Source: DASYKT01 sp963718105 (lineage in GTDB: Bacteria > Acidobacteriota > Blastocatellia > Pyrinomonadales > Pyrinomonadaceae). From it: a DNA stretch of 64,000 bases. Numbering within the stretch: position 1 is the stretch's first letter; each line of letters starts with the position of its first letter. The notes below the pieces were generated by a model. That model was not told where the DNA came from. It saw only the letters and a program-made list of their open reading frames with translations, and made no database searches. Shown here piece after piece: positions 49,288 to 58,522 of this stretch. The DNA is taken from NCBI GenBank assembly GCA_963718105.1, contig OY970352.1:2294001-2358000 (forward strand). The letters run 5' to 3'. The translations under genes and the position numbers were made by a program.

Positions 49288-49779
49288 TTATGGAAAGCTG
49301 ATCCCTTCGGTCTTTCTTCGCGGAATGAATTGCAGGCCGGTGCCGCCGTTCTCTTCGAATTTCACGCGTACCCCGAGCGTCGCTGGTTTGGTTTTATTAA
49401 TGCGGGTAAAAAACAGCTTAACATTAGTCACTTTGTTGTTGACCCTGGTAAAAATGGGATTGGCGACTCCCGCCACATTAATGCTCTGAGCGGCCACGAC
49501 CATCACATCGTCCGAATTGCAGTCCGGCACTATTCCGCCCGGATTGAGCCCGTGTTTAGGATTGAATTTAAGATCAAAACTGATCACCTCCACCAGGGAA
49601 CCGCGGATAGTTGTCTGAAAGATACTTTTCGTAGCGCTGAGGAAAATGCCGTTCGGGCCGATAAAATTCAGGGCCGTCATCGGCCGGCAGGAAATTTCCT
49701 GCTCGACGGGAATCGCATTGATGTCCGTATAATTAGTCGGCACCGCTTGTGCGCCGATCGCTTCTTTTACTGCTGCCAT
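49288..49779 (-). CDS. Unknown protein, tandem paralogue 2
   Basis: A 163-residue protein, MAAVKEAIGAQ, with the same ordered landmarks as the 48566 product and a matching AAGGAGATCAG leader. Divergence between the two is moderate, with the ends better conserved than the middle. No export signal. Upstream, both genes have similar leaders (ACGAAATCAGG, GTTGCGGG and GTAAAACGG-type strings at 49830-49880, compared with 49085-49130). The whole transcription unit was therefore duplicated. Function unknown; they may form a two-component oligomer. Confidence 0.78.
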   Translation of the reverse strand: MAAVKEAIGAQAVPTNYTDINAIPVEQEISCRPMTALNFIGPNGIFLSATKSIFQTTIRGSLVEVISFDLKFNPKHGLNPGGIVPDCNSDDVMVVAAQSINVAGVANPIFTRVNNKVTNVKLFFTRINKTKPATLGVRVKFEENGGTGLQFIPRRKTEGISFP

Positions 49780-49961
49780 TTTTTCTGATCTCCTTATTGG
49801 GAATTAATTTTATATATTGCAAACTACTGACGAAATCAGGGATCTCAGAAGGTTGCGGGAGTAAAACGGTAGAGGTTATCTCAACTTGTCTTACGTGAGG
49901 ATATTTCGTGAGTTACGAGAAAGCGGATTCAACTCTTTTTGCGGGATTGAAAGTTTTAGAA

Positions 49962-51344
49962 TTAAGTTGTCGTCTTTTTTTCCAATTTATTATATTCCTG
50001 TTCAATAAATTCTTTATGCTGTTTCATTTTTGCCTTAATTATTCCCTCAATTTCACTTTGCGTTAATTGTTCTGAATAGAGTTTTTCATAAGTGTCATAT
50101 CCGCTAACAATTACATATCTGGTTAATTCGAATACAATCGTAATGACGGACTTAAAATCAAAACTTCCTAAAGAACTCTGATTAAATGCCTGGTGAATAT
50201 AAGACATATTAAGTTGGGAAAATCCTGCAATTGCACTTTGTTCGATTTTTTCTCTTGTATGACGAATCGCGCTGTCAAACTCGCCAGGCACCTGGCCTTC
50301 TCCTAATGTAATAATGAATATTTTACTGATATAAAACTTATCAAACTTTTTCCCACCTTCAATTAACGCGTTAGCTAAAGGAACTATTGATTTATCATAT
50401 ATGTCTAGCAAAACTTGCTTACTATAGGTTACCTCTACTTTTTCGCCTAAATTTCTGATTTTTCTTTCCAGTAAAGCCAACTCTTTATCTAAATCTTCAA
50501 CTTCTTCAATATTTTCACCTTTAGCTCCTTTGATCATTATTTCGAGCGAATTGATCAGATTATTTGTGATGTATTCGGTGAACGGCTCAAGTTCTCCCGC
50601 ATCCGCAAGTTGTAAAACTCCGTAGTAATTTTCCTTATCTTCAGTCTTAATAATCACAGGCGGATAGCCGTATTGCATCAAGATAAAATTCATCAGAATC
50701 CGCACCACTCTGCCATTGCCGTCATCAAAAGGATGAATGCGAATGAATCTGTAATGAAAAAGCGAAGCCAGAATAATCGTGTTTACGTCAGGCTTTTCCC
50801 TCTCGCTTCGAAACCATTCCACAAGTTCCCGCATTTTGGCAGGCGTTTCTTCCGGAGAAGAAAAATAGAACATTTCCCCGGTTTGGGTTAGCACATGATT
50901 CGGCTGAGTTTTGTATTTCCCTACTTGAACAAGTCTTCGGGTGGGTTGCCCCTCAGAAGTTAATGCGTCAACATAATGATCTTCTTTTAATAGAAGTACA
51001 TGAAGCTCACGAATAAACTTTTCGGTTAAAGGGACATCTCCTTTAACTAATTCTTCCACCCACTTAATCGCCTCATCGTGGCCAGTAATTTCGAAGTGGT
51101 CCTTTAGGGGTTTTCCTTGTGCTGTAATGCCAAACAAAATTAACGCTTTTGTTTCTCCAAAGGTAAGTGAGTTACCTTCTAATTTATTCGAATGATAATT
51201 CCAATCTAAGCGCAGCTTTTGCAGAATACGCTTCTCTGTCTCGGCATCCAGAGGACGCAGGCTATCGAGTTCGGCTTTTAATTGTGCGGCTTTTTCTAAG
51301 GCTTCCACGAGGGATATTGTGGAACGTTTGGCTTGAGTTTGCAA
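49962..51344 (-). CDS. Class II Fic-domain protein (AMP-transferase family)
   Basis: A 460-residue protein. The Fic active site is HPFDDGNGR at residues 204-212, complete with the catalytic His. The inhibitory helix motif (S/T)xxxE(G/N) is present as Ser52-Glu56-Gly57 in YHSNKLEGN, N-terminal to the core, which makes it class II and autoinhibited. A C-terminal helical region (residues 260-460) ends in a Lys/Glu-rich coil. Such enzymes usually AMPylate a hydroxyl on a target protein. The only start is TTG 51344, three bases after the stop of the ATPase-HATPase gene, so it is probably translated by coupling. Target unknown. Confidence 0.92.
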   Translation of the reverse strand: MQTQAKRSTISLVEALEKAAQLKAELDSLRPLDAETEKRILQKLRLDWNYHSNKLEGNSLTFGETKALILFGITAQGKPLKDHFEITGHDEAIKWVEELVKGDVPLTEKFIRELHVLLLKEDHYVDALTSEGQPTRRLVQVGKYKTQPNHVLTQTGEMFYFSSPEETPAKMRELVEWFRSEREKPDVNTIILASLFHYRFIRIHPFDDGNGRVVRILMNFILMQYGYPPVIIKTEDKENYYGVLQLADAGELEPFTEYITNNLINSLEIMIKGAKGENIEEVEDLDKELALLERKIRNLGEKVEVTYSKQVLLDIYDKSIVPLANALIEGGKKFDKFYISKIFIITLGEGQVPGEFDSAIRHTREKIEQSAIAGFSQLNMSYIHQAFNQSSLGSFDFKSVITIVFELTRYVIVSGYDTYEKLYSEQLTQSEIEGIIKAKMKQHKEFIEQEYNKLEKKTTT

Positions 51345-51347
51345 GAG

Positions 51348-53609
51348 CTATTTGGCCAGATACTTTACCATCGTGATCTTGCTGCCGTCATCGACCTGTT
51401 CAAAATTAACTTCATCCATCAGGTTGCGGATCAATTGCAAACCCCAGCCGCGTCTTCCTTCGGAAGGCTCATCGGCGGCGGTGGCTGCCGCGGCTTTTTT
51501 ATTCGCCAGCAGATTGATCCCGCGGTTTGAGATGGTAATGATCAGCTTGTCGTCTTCGACGGTGAATTTTTGATAAAGCTTTCGGTCGGGGCTAAGGCTG
51601 TGCTCGGCGGCGTTGATGCAGGCTTCCACCAGAGCAGTTTTGATCTGGTTGATAGCGGTCTGTTTGAAATGATGTCGGCGGGCGATCTCTTCCACGGCGT
51701 GGGCGGAGATCATTTCCGTATCATCGCCCATCGGAACGATCATTTCGTATTCATTTTTGCTGATCTGAGCTTTCGCTTTCGCGGCGACCAGGCTGCCGGC
51801 ATCCAACTGCCGCATCAAAAGCTCGACCTGTTTTCGGCTGGAACCAAAAGCATTCCGCTCGCGCAAAACTTTTCTCGCGTCGGCGTCAAATCCTTCAGGC
51901 GTGATCAGCCACAGCCGGTAGTGAATAAAATTGCACATCAGCGCGACCATCTCCATCCGGTCGCACCAGAATTCCGTCAGTTCCCGGCTGGCTTCCAGTT
52001 TCGAATCGATCTCCGCCGCGATCCAGACCACTTCGTTTTCATCGGCGTATCTTCCGTTATCAAAACCGAAGGCGACGGAACAGCGTTCTTCATCCAGCAC
52101 CTGTTTTATCGGCGGATAGATCGCGACGCAACTGGCGGTATAAACTATCTGCGGCAGCCTGATCTTTGCTTCTTCATTTGGCAACTCGGCAATTATCCGC
52201 TCGTCTTCCAGTCCCTTGAATTTTTCTTTAAAGACCTCGTAATCCAAAAGCGCCTGCGGCGTCGGCTGGCAATTAAAAAGCGAAAGCAGTTCACGCAATC
52301 CGAGCGCGGCGTTACGGCGATAGTAGCGCGTCATAATATGCGGCGCGCGTTTCAAAAACGTAGCCAGGGTCTCAGCAGTCACCAGCGCGCGGGGTTCGGC
52401 TTTTACTTCCAGGCGGTAGCGCGCATCGATGTAATCGCGGCTGACGGAGGTTTCATCGGTCAACTCCACGACGCTTGAATTCAATCTGATAAATTCCTGT
52501 AAATGCAGCCCCTGCATCAGTTGGTAAAATTCTTCATCATTCCCGCCAAGGCGTTTTCGCCAGAATTCGATCTGTGTTGCGTGGGCCTGGTTCTGCAGCG
52601 ATTCGTATAAAACTTCGATCAAACCGCGCTGTGTTTCCGGATTAGCGGTGACCTCGTCCAGCAAAGACGAAAAATATCTGTTGATGCGCCCGCCCAATAT
52701 TTCGGTGGTGTAAAGGTCCTGGCATTTCTGAAAACTATCGAGCGAGGTTTTCTTATCTTTGGCAGCTTCAAAGATCAGGTTTAATAACCCGGCGCTCCCG
52801 TCAAATTGCTGCACCAGCAGATCGCGGGTTTGCTCGTTGATCTTTACATCGTTATCGGCCGACAATTTTTCGATCAGCAGGCCGGCGTCCGTTTCAGAAA
52901 GCCGGGACAGCTTGAGGATCTCAGCGTCATTAAGTTTTGCTTCGCCTTCCTGGGTCGAAGGTAAAACATAACGCCGGCGTCCGGCCAGTACAAAAGGTAT
53001 CGAAGAGCGCGAGTAAATATCATTCAACTCGGCGGTAAAAGATGTACTGCCCTGCAGGTCCTGCGCGTGGTGCAGATCGTCGATCAGCATTACGCAGGGT
53101 GCATTATGCGCCGCCGCGCGCAGAGGCGCGCTCAAACATTGCCGCACAAAAGAGCGTTCATCGGCCAGCAAACTTTGCGTCTCACAGGTAGCCACCAGCC
53201 TATCGATCCAGTAGCCGTCCTCGGGTGCCGCCAACTCCGCAAGCTCCGCGATCTCCGGCGATGCGTCGAGCAGGGCCGGATCATTGCGGCGAAAAGCTAC
53301 TACTTGTAAAAGGAATGACTGGAGAAATCTGGTGACCGCATTTTCCACCGAACGGTCATTTTGGCTTATCGCAAAATAAAGCGGGATCACTTCCGCCTGT
53401 TCGCGAAACAACTGATCGTAGCCTTGCCGCAAAAGCTCAGACACACCCTCAGCGGGCGCGGATAGGATAAGCAATCCTTTGCTCTCGCCGCTGCGAGCGT
53501 GGCGCAGCACCTCGTCCAGCTCACGCGTCCTTCCGATAAACTCCTCGGGTTCACGGCGTGAGAGAATCGCGGCGTGAGAGATATTTTGTCTAGTTAGCTT
53601 CTGAGACAT
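51348..53609 (-). CDS. AAA/STAND-like ATPase fused to an RsbW-type HATPase domain
   Basis: A 753-residue protein. The N-terminus has an AAA_16-like nucleoside-triphosphatase module: FIGRTRELDEVL, a P-loop position that reads SAPAEGVSELL and lacks the GK(S/T) signature, then VMLIDDLHHAQD as Walker B. A long helical middle follows (SRLSETDAGLLIEKL). The last 130 residues are a GHKL kinase-type domain: N box IKTALVEACINAAEHS and G box GRRGWGLQLIRNLMD, as in anti-sigma kinases of the RsbW/SpoIIAB type. It overlaps the GGDEF gene by 20 bases and is followed by fic. Suggests a signalling switch in which the ATPase part may be inactive. Confidence 0.82.
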   Translation of the reverse strand: MSQKLTRQNISHAAILSRREPEEFIGRTRELDEVLRHARSGESKGLLILSAPAEGVSELLRQGYDQLFREQAEVIPLYFAISQNDRSVENAVTRFLQSFLLQVVAFRRNDPALLDASPEIAELAELAAPEDGYWIDRLVATCETQSLLADERSFVRQCLSAPLRAAAHNAPCVMLIDDLHHAQDLQGSTSFTAELNDIYSRSSIPFVLAGRRRYVLPSTQEGEAKLNDAEILKLSRLSETDAGLLIEKLSADNDVKINEQTRDLLVQQFDGSAGLLNLIFEAAKDKKTSLDSFQKCQDLYTTEILGGRINRYFSSLLDEVTANPETQRGLIEVLYESLQNQAHATQIEFWRKRLGGNDEEFYQLMQGLHLQEFIRLNSSVVELTDETSVSRDYIDARYRLEVKAEPRALVTAETLATFLKRAPHIMTRYYRRNAALGLRELLSLFNCQPTPQALLDYEVFKEKFKGLEDERIIAELPNEEAKIRLPQIVYTASCVAIYPPIKQVLDEERCSVAFGFDNGRYADENEVVWIAAEIDSKLEASRELTEFWCDRMEMVALMCNFIHYRLWLITPEGFDADARKVLRERNAFGSSRKQVELLMRQLDAGSLVAAKAKAQISKNEYEMIVPMGDDTEMISAHAVEEIARRHHFKQTAINQIKTALVEACINAAEHSLSPDRKLYQKFTVEDDKLIITISNRGINLLANKKAAAATAADEPSEGRRGWGLQLIRNLMDEVNFEQVDDGSKITMVKYLAK

Positions 53610-55935
53610 TTCTGGTGGAGGCCGCTAGCACGGGCAGATTCTGATAGATCTGCACGTTATTCCTTCCCTTATGTTTTGCCTCGTAAAGGGCTTTGTCCGC
53701 CGCGGAGATCAGTTCTTCAGCGGTCTTAATATTCGGTGAAAAAGTGGCCACGCCGATGCTGATCGTAATCTTACGGTTGGGAAATTCCGCCGTCGCTACT
53801 TCTTCACGCAAGCGTTCGGCGATCGCCTTGGCTTCGGTTAGTGCCGTCTGCGGCAGCAAAATAGAAAATTCTTCACCCCCGTAGCGCGCGGCCACGTCCG
53901 CTCCGCGCAGGCTATTTTTCATATGGCGGGCGAGTGTCTGCAGCACTTTGTCGCCGGCAGTGTGCAGATAAGTATCGTTATAAGATTTGAACTCATCCAC
54001 ATCGATCATCATAAAGCTCATGGCGTATCCATAGCGCCGCGTGCGCTTGATCTCTTCATCGAGGCGCTCTTCCAGATATCGGCGGTTAAGCAAACCCGTA
54101 AGCGGGTCGGTGATGGAAAGCTGCTCGTATTTGCCGGCTTTTCGCTCGAGTTTTACGCGATCAAGCGCCACCGCAAGCTGAGGTGTGACCGCATCCAAAA
54201 GCTGCAGGTCATACTCGTTGTAGGCGCTGCCGTCTACTTTGTCGGTCACGTTGAGCACGCCGATCTTTCTCGAACCGATCACGATCGGGTAACTTAAGAA
54301 CGAGCGGGTCTTATACTTGCGCTCCGCCGGGGCCGGTGACATTCCCGTATTATTTACATCTGTCACGACCAGCGGTTTTCCCTGCTGCAAAACACGCGCG
54401 GCGATACGGTGGCCCACGGTGCCGCGGTCCTGGTTCAGGATCGCTACATCTTTGCCTACCGCCGCTTTTGCCATCAGGGTCTTTTCGTCTTCGTCATAGA
54501 TCAGCAGCGAGCCGTATTCGGCTTGCAGCAATTCCGCCGAGACCTGGGCTACATACGACCAGAATTCTTCGCTATCGAGCTTGCTCAAACCTTCATTAAA
54601 TTTTCTGACGGCTTTTGAAAGCAGTGCCTGGCGTTCGATCTCGTCGCGCAGCCGCAGTATTTCCAGCGACACCGAAACCTGCCGGCAGAAACGGGCCAGG
54701 CTGCGTTTTTTAGTTTCGTCCTTGATCTCGTCGCCGACGACCAAAGCGCTGCGCAGCTCTCCGCCGATCACGATCGGAAAGAGCAGGATCCTTGAGACGG
54801 TTTTTTCCGCCGGATCTTTACCGGTGCGTTCAAATAATTCCAGCGCCGTTTCGCGATGTATCGCTTCCGTCAAGCGCGGGTCGGCGACCGGAAGATTTAT
54901 CCTTAATTGCTGGCCGCGAAAACTTCCGCCGACGAGATACGTTTCCAGGTTGCGGTCTTTTTTCTCTAGCCACGCTAAGGCGTTCAATTCATACTTGACC
55001 GACAAGAATTTCAAAACCGAAACGCATGCTTTGTGATAATTCAGGTCTAGCAGAGTGTTAAACAAGGATCGCCAGGCCGCCACTTCGTCCGGGTCGTCAT
55101 GTTTGCGGCCACCCGCCAGGGCTGCCTGATCAAGAACAAGTTTGATCGAACTTGCTTCTTTCGCGGGCGCCGGGGCCTCTTTTTCAATTCTGACAATTCT
55201 ATCGGCGGGCCTGACAATTCTATCGGCAGATCTATCAGCAGGCCTGAGAAATCTATCGGAGGGCATTTCCGGCATTTGGAGAATGTCGCCCGATGGATCT
55301 TCCTGCCGGTTCTCTGTGCCTGCAATTCGTTCGGGCCGTTCGGGAATGATCACGGAAATATCGCGCTTCTCGGCCGGAGCCGCAACCAAGGCATTTGCCG
55401 CCTTTGCCACCGCCTTACGTTCCACTTTTAGCAGCGCCAGTTTTTCCTCGGCGCTGAGTTCCTGCAGCCGCCGCGAAACGCTCTCTACTTCCTTTAATGA
55501 AGTTGTTAAAAGGATATTTTCCAATAGTTCTCCCACGGGCAGTTTTTGCCAATCTCCGCTGCGCATTTTTTCCGTTGCCGCTAAATAGTTGGCCCCTTTG
55601 CTAAATACCCGTCCGACGATGGCTACCAGCTTCTTTCCAGGTTCGGGTTCGATCGGCACCGTCGCATAAGACAGGCCGGCGTGGCAATGAAAGCAGGCGG
55701 GTTTCCCTTTTTCCAACCCATCAGTAAAGGCCCGTCCACAAAACGGCTCACAAAGTGAAGCAAATTCCGCGGAAGCTTGCAGCGTGCGGCAGATCGAATT
55801 GTTGTTCGATACGGATATGACCGTTGAATCTTCCCCTTCAACGACCGCGATGGCCACACCGTTCTCTTCAGACAGTGCGTCCTGTATCCTCTGCCACGCT
55901 AACTCGCTTGTTTCTTTATTTTCGGAGTCACTCAT
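53590..55935 (-). CDS. PocR - GAF - GAF - GGDEF diguanylate cyclase
   Basis: A 781-residue protein. Residues 1-170 form a PocR-type sensory domain with several Cys (SICRTLQA, LCEPFCGRAF, CFHCHAGLSYA), possibly sensing small molecules or redox. A Pro/Arg-rich linker with ADRIVRPADRIVR repeats follows at about 200-250. Two GAF-like domains lie near 300-440 and 460-600 (VAQVSAELLQAEYGSLLIYDE). The GGDEF domain, from about 610, has the intact catalytic RYGGEEF and the RxxD inhibitory site five residues before it (RGADVAARYGGEEF). It should make cyclic-di-GMP. It is the first gene of a three-gene operon with the ATPase-HATPase and Fic genes. Confidence 0.92.
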   Translation of the reverse strand: MSDSENKETSELAWQRIQDALSEENGVAIAVVEGEDSTVISVSNNNSICRTLQASAEFASLCEPFCGRAFTDGLEKGKPACFHCHAGLSYATVPIEPEPGKKLVAIVGRVFSKGANYLAATEKMRSGDWQKLPVGELLENILLTTSLKEVESVSRRLQELSAEEKLALLKVERKAVAKAANALVAAPAEKRDISVIIPERPERIAGTENRQEDPSGDILQMPEMPSDRFLRPADRSADRIVRPADRIVRIEKEAPAPAKEASSIKLVLDQAALAGGRKHDDPDEVAAWRSLFNTLLDLNYHKACVSVLKFLSVKYELNALAWLEKKDRNLETYLVGGSFRGQQLRINLPVADPRLTEAIHRETALELFERTGKDPAEKTVSRILLFPIVIGGELRSALVVGDEIKDETKKRSLARFCRQVSVSLEILRLRDEIERQALLSKAVRKFNEGLSKLDSEEFWSYVAQVSAELLQAEYGSLLIYDEDEKTLMAKAAVGKDVAILNQDRGTVGHRIAARVLQQGKPLVVTDVNNTGMSPAPAERKYKTRSFLSYPIVIGSRKIGVLNVTDKVDGSAYNEYDLQLLDAVTPQLAVALDRVKLERKAGKYEQLSITDPLTGLLNRRYLEERLDEEIKRTRRYGYAMSFMMIDVDEFKSYNDTYLHTAGDKVLQTLARHMKNSLRGADVAARYGGEEFSILLPQTALTEAKAIAERLREEVATAEFPNRKITISIGVATFSPNIKTAEELISAADKALYEAKHKGRNNVQIYQNLPVLAASTRNVSEAN

Positions 55936-56152
55936 CCGTAACTTTATTGCTTAGATGCAAAATAAAAAGCGATGCAACTGTGTAAAACACAATTGTAAAT
56001 ACACTTAATTACCCTGCATTTTCAATAAAATATCCTTGTAAACACTAGATTTTGTCACATTATGGCACACTAATTGTTTTCACTCTATTAACACGCCAAA
56101 ACTGCACGGAAATCAAACGTCAGGCAATAATTTGATGTGTTCAGGGAGATTT

Positions 56153-56728
56153 ATGAATGGTAAATTACAAGGGAAAAAGATAGCTATCCTCGCAGCGAAC
56201 GGTTTTGAGCAAAGTGAGCTTTTTGAGCCCAAAAAAGCTCTGGAGGAAGCAGGGGCGCAGACTTTTGTCATATCGCCGGAAAAAGGCAAGGTAAAAGGCT
56301 GGCGGCATACGGATTGGGGCCAGTCCGTGGCGGTAGACGTGACACTAACTGAAGCAAATGCAGATGATTACAGTGCGCTGCTGCTGCCGGGCGGGGTGAT
56401 GAACCCTGATAAATTGCGCGGCAATGAGATGGCAGTGGCTTTTGTGAAAGCGTTTTTTGACCAGGGCAAGCCGGTCGGCGCTATCTGCCACGGTCCGTGG
56501 ACCCTGATAAACGCCGGCGTGGTAGAGGGCCGGGAAATGACCTCATATCATACGATCCGCAAAGATCTGGAAAACGCCGGCGCGAAATGGACCGATAGCG
56601 AGGTAGTGGTGGATAACGGCCTGGTGACCAGCCGAAAACCGAACGATATACCGGCTTTTAATGAAAAGTTGATCGAGGAATTTGCTGAAGGAAATCATCG
56701 AAAACAAAAAGCGGCCGGACAGCAATAA
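56153..56728 (+). CDS. DJ-1/PfpI family protein (YhbO/PfpI-like)
   Basis: About 191 residues from ATG 56153, with GGGAG six bases upstream; an ATG at 56132 is less likely. DJ-1/PfpI fold: KKIAILAANGFEQSEL with the conserved Glu, LLLPGG, and the nucleophile elbow GAICHGPW with Cys112-His113. The layout and length match the bacterial stress protein group (YhbO, GSP18, PfpI) that acts in protein repair or deglycase-type chemistry. It is followed 40 bases later by a PA2169-family gene, another stress-related family, and the two may be co-transcribed. The 217 bp upstream hold the divergent promoters. Confidence 0.92.
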   Translation: MNGKLQGKKIAILAANGFEQSELFEPKKALEEAGAQTFVISPEKGKVKGWRHTDWGQSVAVDVTLTEANADDYSALLLPGGVMNPDKLRGNEMAVAFVKAFFDQGKPVGAICHGPWTLINAGVVEGREMTSYHTIRKDLENAGAKWTDSEVVVDNGLVTSRKPNDIPAFNEKLIEEFAEGNHRKQKAAGQQ

Positions 56729-56768
56729 TTGGTAAGTACATTGAAATAGATCAAGAAGGGGATAAAAA

Positions 56769-57272
56769 ATGAACAACGAAACAACTACAAATGGAGAAAT
56801 GCTTTCAAACGATGAAATTATTTCGACTTTAAATGGACTGATTGAAACTTGTAAAGACGGGCAGGAAGGATTTGAAACCTCCGCCCAAAGCGTAAAAAAT
56901 GAAAGCCTGCAGGCGACTTTTCAGGAGCTTTCTGGCCAACGCGCCGGGTTTGCCGGTGAATTAAGCTCACTGGTTACCGCGCTCGGCGGAGATCCGGAAA
57001 ACAGCGGCAGCCTGGCCGGAACTCTTCATCGCGGATGGCTCAACTTAAAAGCCGCGATTACCGGCGGCGACGAATCTGCCATTCTGAATGAGTGCGAGCG
57101 CGGTGAAGATGGTGCTAAGGATGCTTATAAAACGGCGTTGGGAAAAGCTCTGCCGGGTGATATTGCGCAGATCCTCCAGCGGCAAAATGAAAAGATACTG
57201 GAGGCCCACCGAAAGATCAAATCACTTCGCGACAGTGCCGATAATATGACCAATACCGCGAAAGCTTCTTAG
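56769..57272 (+). CDS. PA2169-family four-helix-bundle protein
   Basis: A 167-residue protein with a ferritin-like four-helix pattern: ISTLNGLIETCKDGQEGFETSAQ, FQELSGQRAGFAGELSSLV, then ALGGDPENSGSLAGTLHRGW and ECERGEDGAKDAYKTAL. These are landmarks of the PA2169/DUF2383 family. The conserved Glu, Cys and Asp in ECERGED may form a metal site as in other rubrerythrin-like bundles. Strong GAAGGGG ribosome-binding site. Small stress-associated protein of unknown reaction. Ends before a nested inverted-repeat cluster. Confidence 0.88.
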   Translation: MNNETTTNGEMLSNDEIISTLNGLIETCKDGQEGFETSAQSVKNESLQATFQELSGQRAGFAGELSSLVTALGGDPENSGSLAGTLHRGWLNLKAAITGGDESAILNECERGEDGAKDAYKTALGKALPGDIAQILQRQNEKILEAHRKIKSLRDSADNMTNTAKAS

Positions 57273-57302
57273 CTTTTTTACCGCATTAGCGGTAATCCGA
57301 AG

Positions 57303-57453
57303 GTAGCCGTGGGTTTTAACCCACGGTAATCGGATAAAAAAAAAACGTGCGTCGCGTCAGCGACGGGTGAAAATCAGAATCACTCGTCGCTGACGCGACG
57401 CATACTTTTTATTTGTTATTTTTCGCACACCGAGGGTTAAAACCCACGGCTAC
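57303..57453. repeat. Outer inverted repeat of a nested repeat pair
   Basis: Arms 57303-57326 and 57430-57453 are reverse complements at 23 of 24 bases. Each arm is itself a hairpin (CCGTGGGTTTTAACCCACGG). It encloses a second, unrelated inverted repeat. The plan is similar to the REP-like elements at 40-43 kb but the sequence differs. Confidence 0.75.
57348..57402. terminator. Inner stem-loop (REP-like), probable terminator
   Basis: Bases 57348-57370 and 57380-57402 form a 23-bp stem with one mismatch and a 9-base loop, followed by ACTTTTTATTTG. It lies between the convergent PA2169 and oppF genes and would end transcription from the plus side. It also looks like a repeat inserted in the outer element. 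Confidence 0.65.
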
Positions 57454-57485
57454 TATCAGGCGGTCGCTACGCGGCCAAAACCGAG

Positions 57486-58517
57486 TTACGCTCCTACCGC
57501 TCCTAAACCTTCTTTTACATTCTCTTCGATATAAGGTTTTTCGGCGGAGATCCTGATACAAGCGGCAAAATGCGCGGGTTTTATCTGGACCAACTGAGGC
57601 TCGATCCTTTTGCAATCATCGATCACATACGGACAGCGGGTATGAAAATGGCAGCCGGTGGGCGGATTTATCGGCGAAGGCACGTCTCCTTTAAGAATGA
57701 TCCGCTTTCTTTCGCCTTCTATTTTAGGATCGGGCACCGGCACGGCGGAGATCAGCGCGCGGGTATAGGGCATCAGCGGTTCGCGGTAGATATCTTTTGC
57801 GTCCGAAAGCTCCACGATCTTGCCCAGGTACATCACCGCCACCCGGTCCGACACATGGCGGATCGCGCGCAGGTCGTGTGAAATAAAGAGGTAAGTAAGG
57901 TCTTTGTCCCGCTGCAGTTTTTCCATCAGGTTCATTATCTGCGCCTGAATGGATACGTCGAGCGCCGAGATGGGTTCGTCGCAAACGATAAATTCGGGGT
58001 CGACCGCGAGCGCACGCGCGATACCGATGCGCTGGCGCTGGCCGCCGGAAAATTCATGCGGGTAACGCTTGATGAAACGGCCGCTGAGGCCCACGGTCTC
58101 CATTAATTCCTGAACGGTATTATCGAGGTCCTTCCCTTTTGCCAATCCGAATGTTTTGATCGGCTCGCCGATGATCTGCCCGACGGTCATCCGTGGATTG
58201 AGGCTGGCGTACGGGTCCTGAAAGATGATCTGGACATTTTTTCGCTGCTCGCGCATCGCCGATTTCGAAAGTTGCGCCAGGTCCTTGCCGTGGTAATCAA
58301 CCCTGCCTGAAGTTATATCGGTCAGCCGCAAAAGCGCTTTTCCCAGCGTGGATTTACCGCAGCCCGATTCTCCGACCAGTCCGAGCGTTTCGCCTTTTTT
58401 AATATTTAGCGATACTCCGTCCACGGCTTTTACCATTTTCGGCTGGCTCAACAACCCGCCGCCGATTCGGTAATGCACTTTCAGGTCCTGGATCGATATA
58501 AGATCGGTGTTTTCCAT
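57486..58517 (-). CDS. oppF: Oligopeptide ABC transporter ATP-binding protein (OppF/DppF type)
   Basis: A 343-residue ABC ATPase. Walker A GESGCGKST, Q-loop QIIFQDPYASLNPRM, signature FSGGQRQR, Walker B FIVCDEPISALD, H-loop FISHD. The C-terminal oligopeptide extension has the CHFHTRCPY Cys/His cluster, which in some OppF/OppD proteins binds an Fe-S cluster. It powers peptide import with OppD. Last gene of the five-gene opp operon plus a small lipoprotein-like gene. The dipeptide and oligopeptide systems cannot be told apart by the ATPase alone. Confidence 0.95.
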   Translation of the reverse strand: MENTDLISIQDLKVHYRIGGGLLSQPKMVKAVDGVSLNIKKGETLGLVGESGCGKSTLGKALLRLTDITSGRVDYHGKDLAQLSKSAMREQRKNVQIIFQDPYASLNPRMTVGQIIGEPIKTFGLAKGKDLDNTVQELMETVGLSGRFIKRYPHEFSGGQRQRIGIARALAVDPEFIVCDEPISALDVSIQAQIMNLMEKLQRDKDLTYLFISHDLRAIRHVSDRVAVMYLGKIVELSDAKDIYREPLMPYTRALISAVPVPDPKIEGERKRIILKGDVPSPINPPTGCHFHTRCPYVIDDCKRIEPQLVQIKPAHFAACIRISAEKPYIEENVKEGLGAVGA

Positions 58518-58522
58518 ATTCG

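Noticed and set aside
51570..52478. 302-residue plus-strand open frame
   Set aside because: Shadow of the ATPase-HATPase gene, whose motifs are on the minus strand.
56063..56071. Single ATGGCACAC resembling the island arm motif
   Set aside because: One near-match without a partner at 11 bp and far from any att site; expected by chance.
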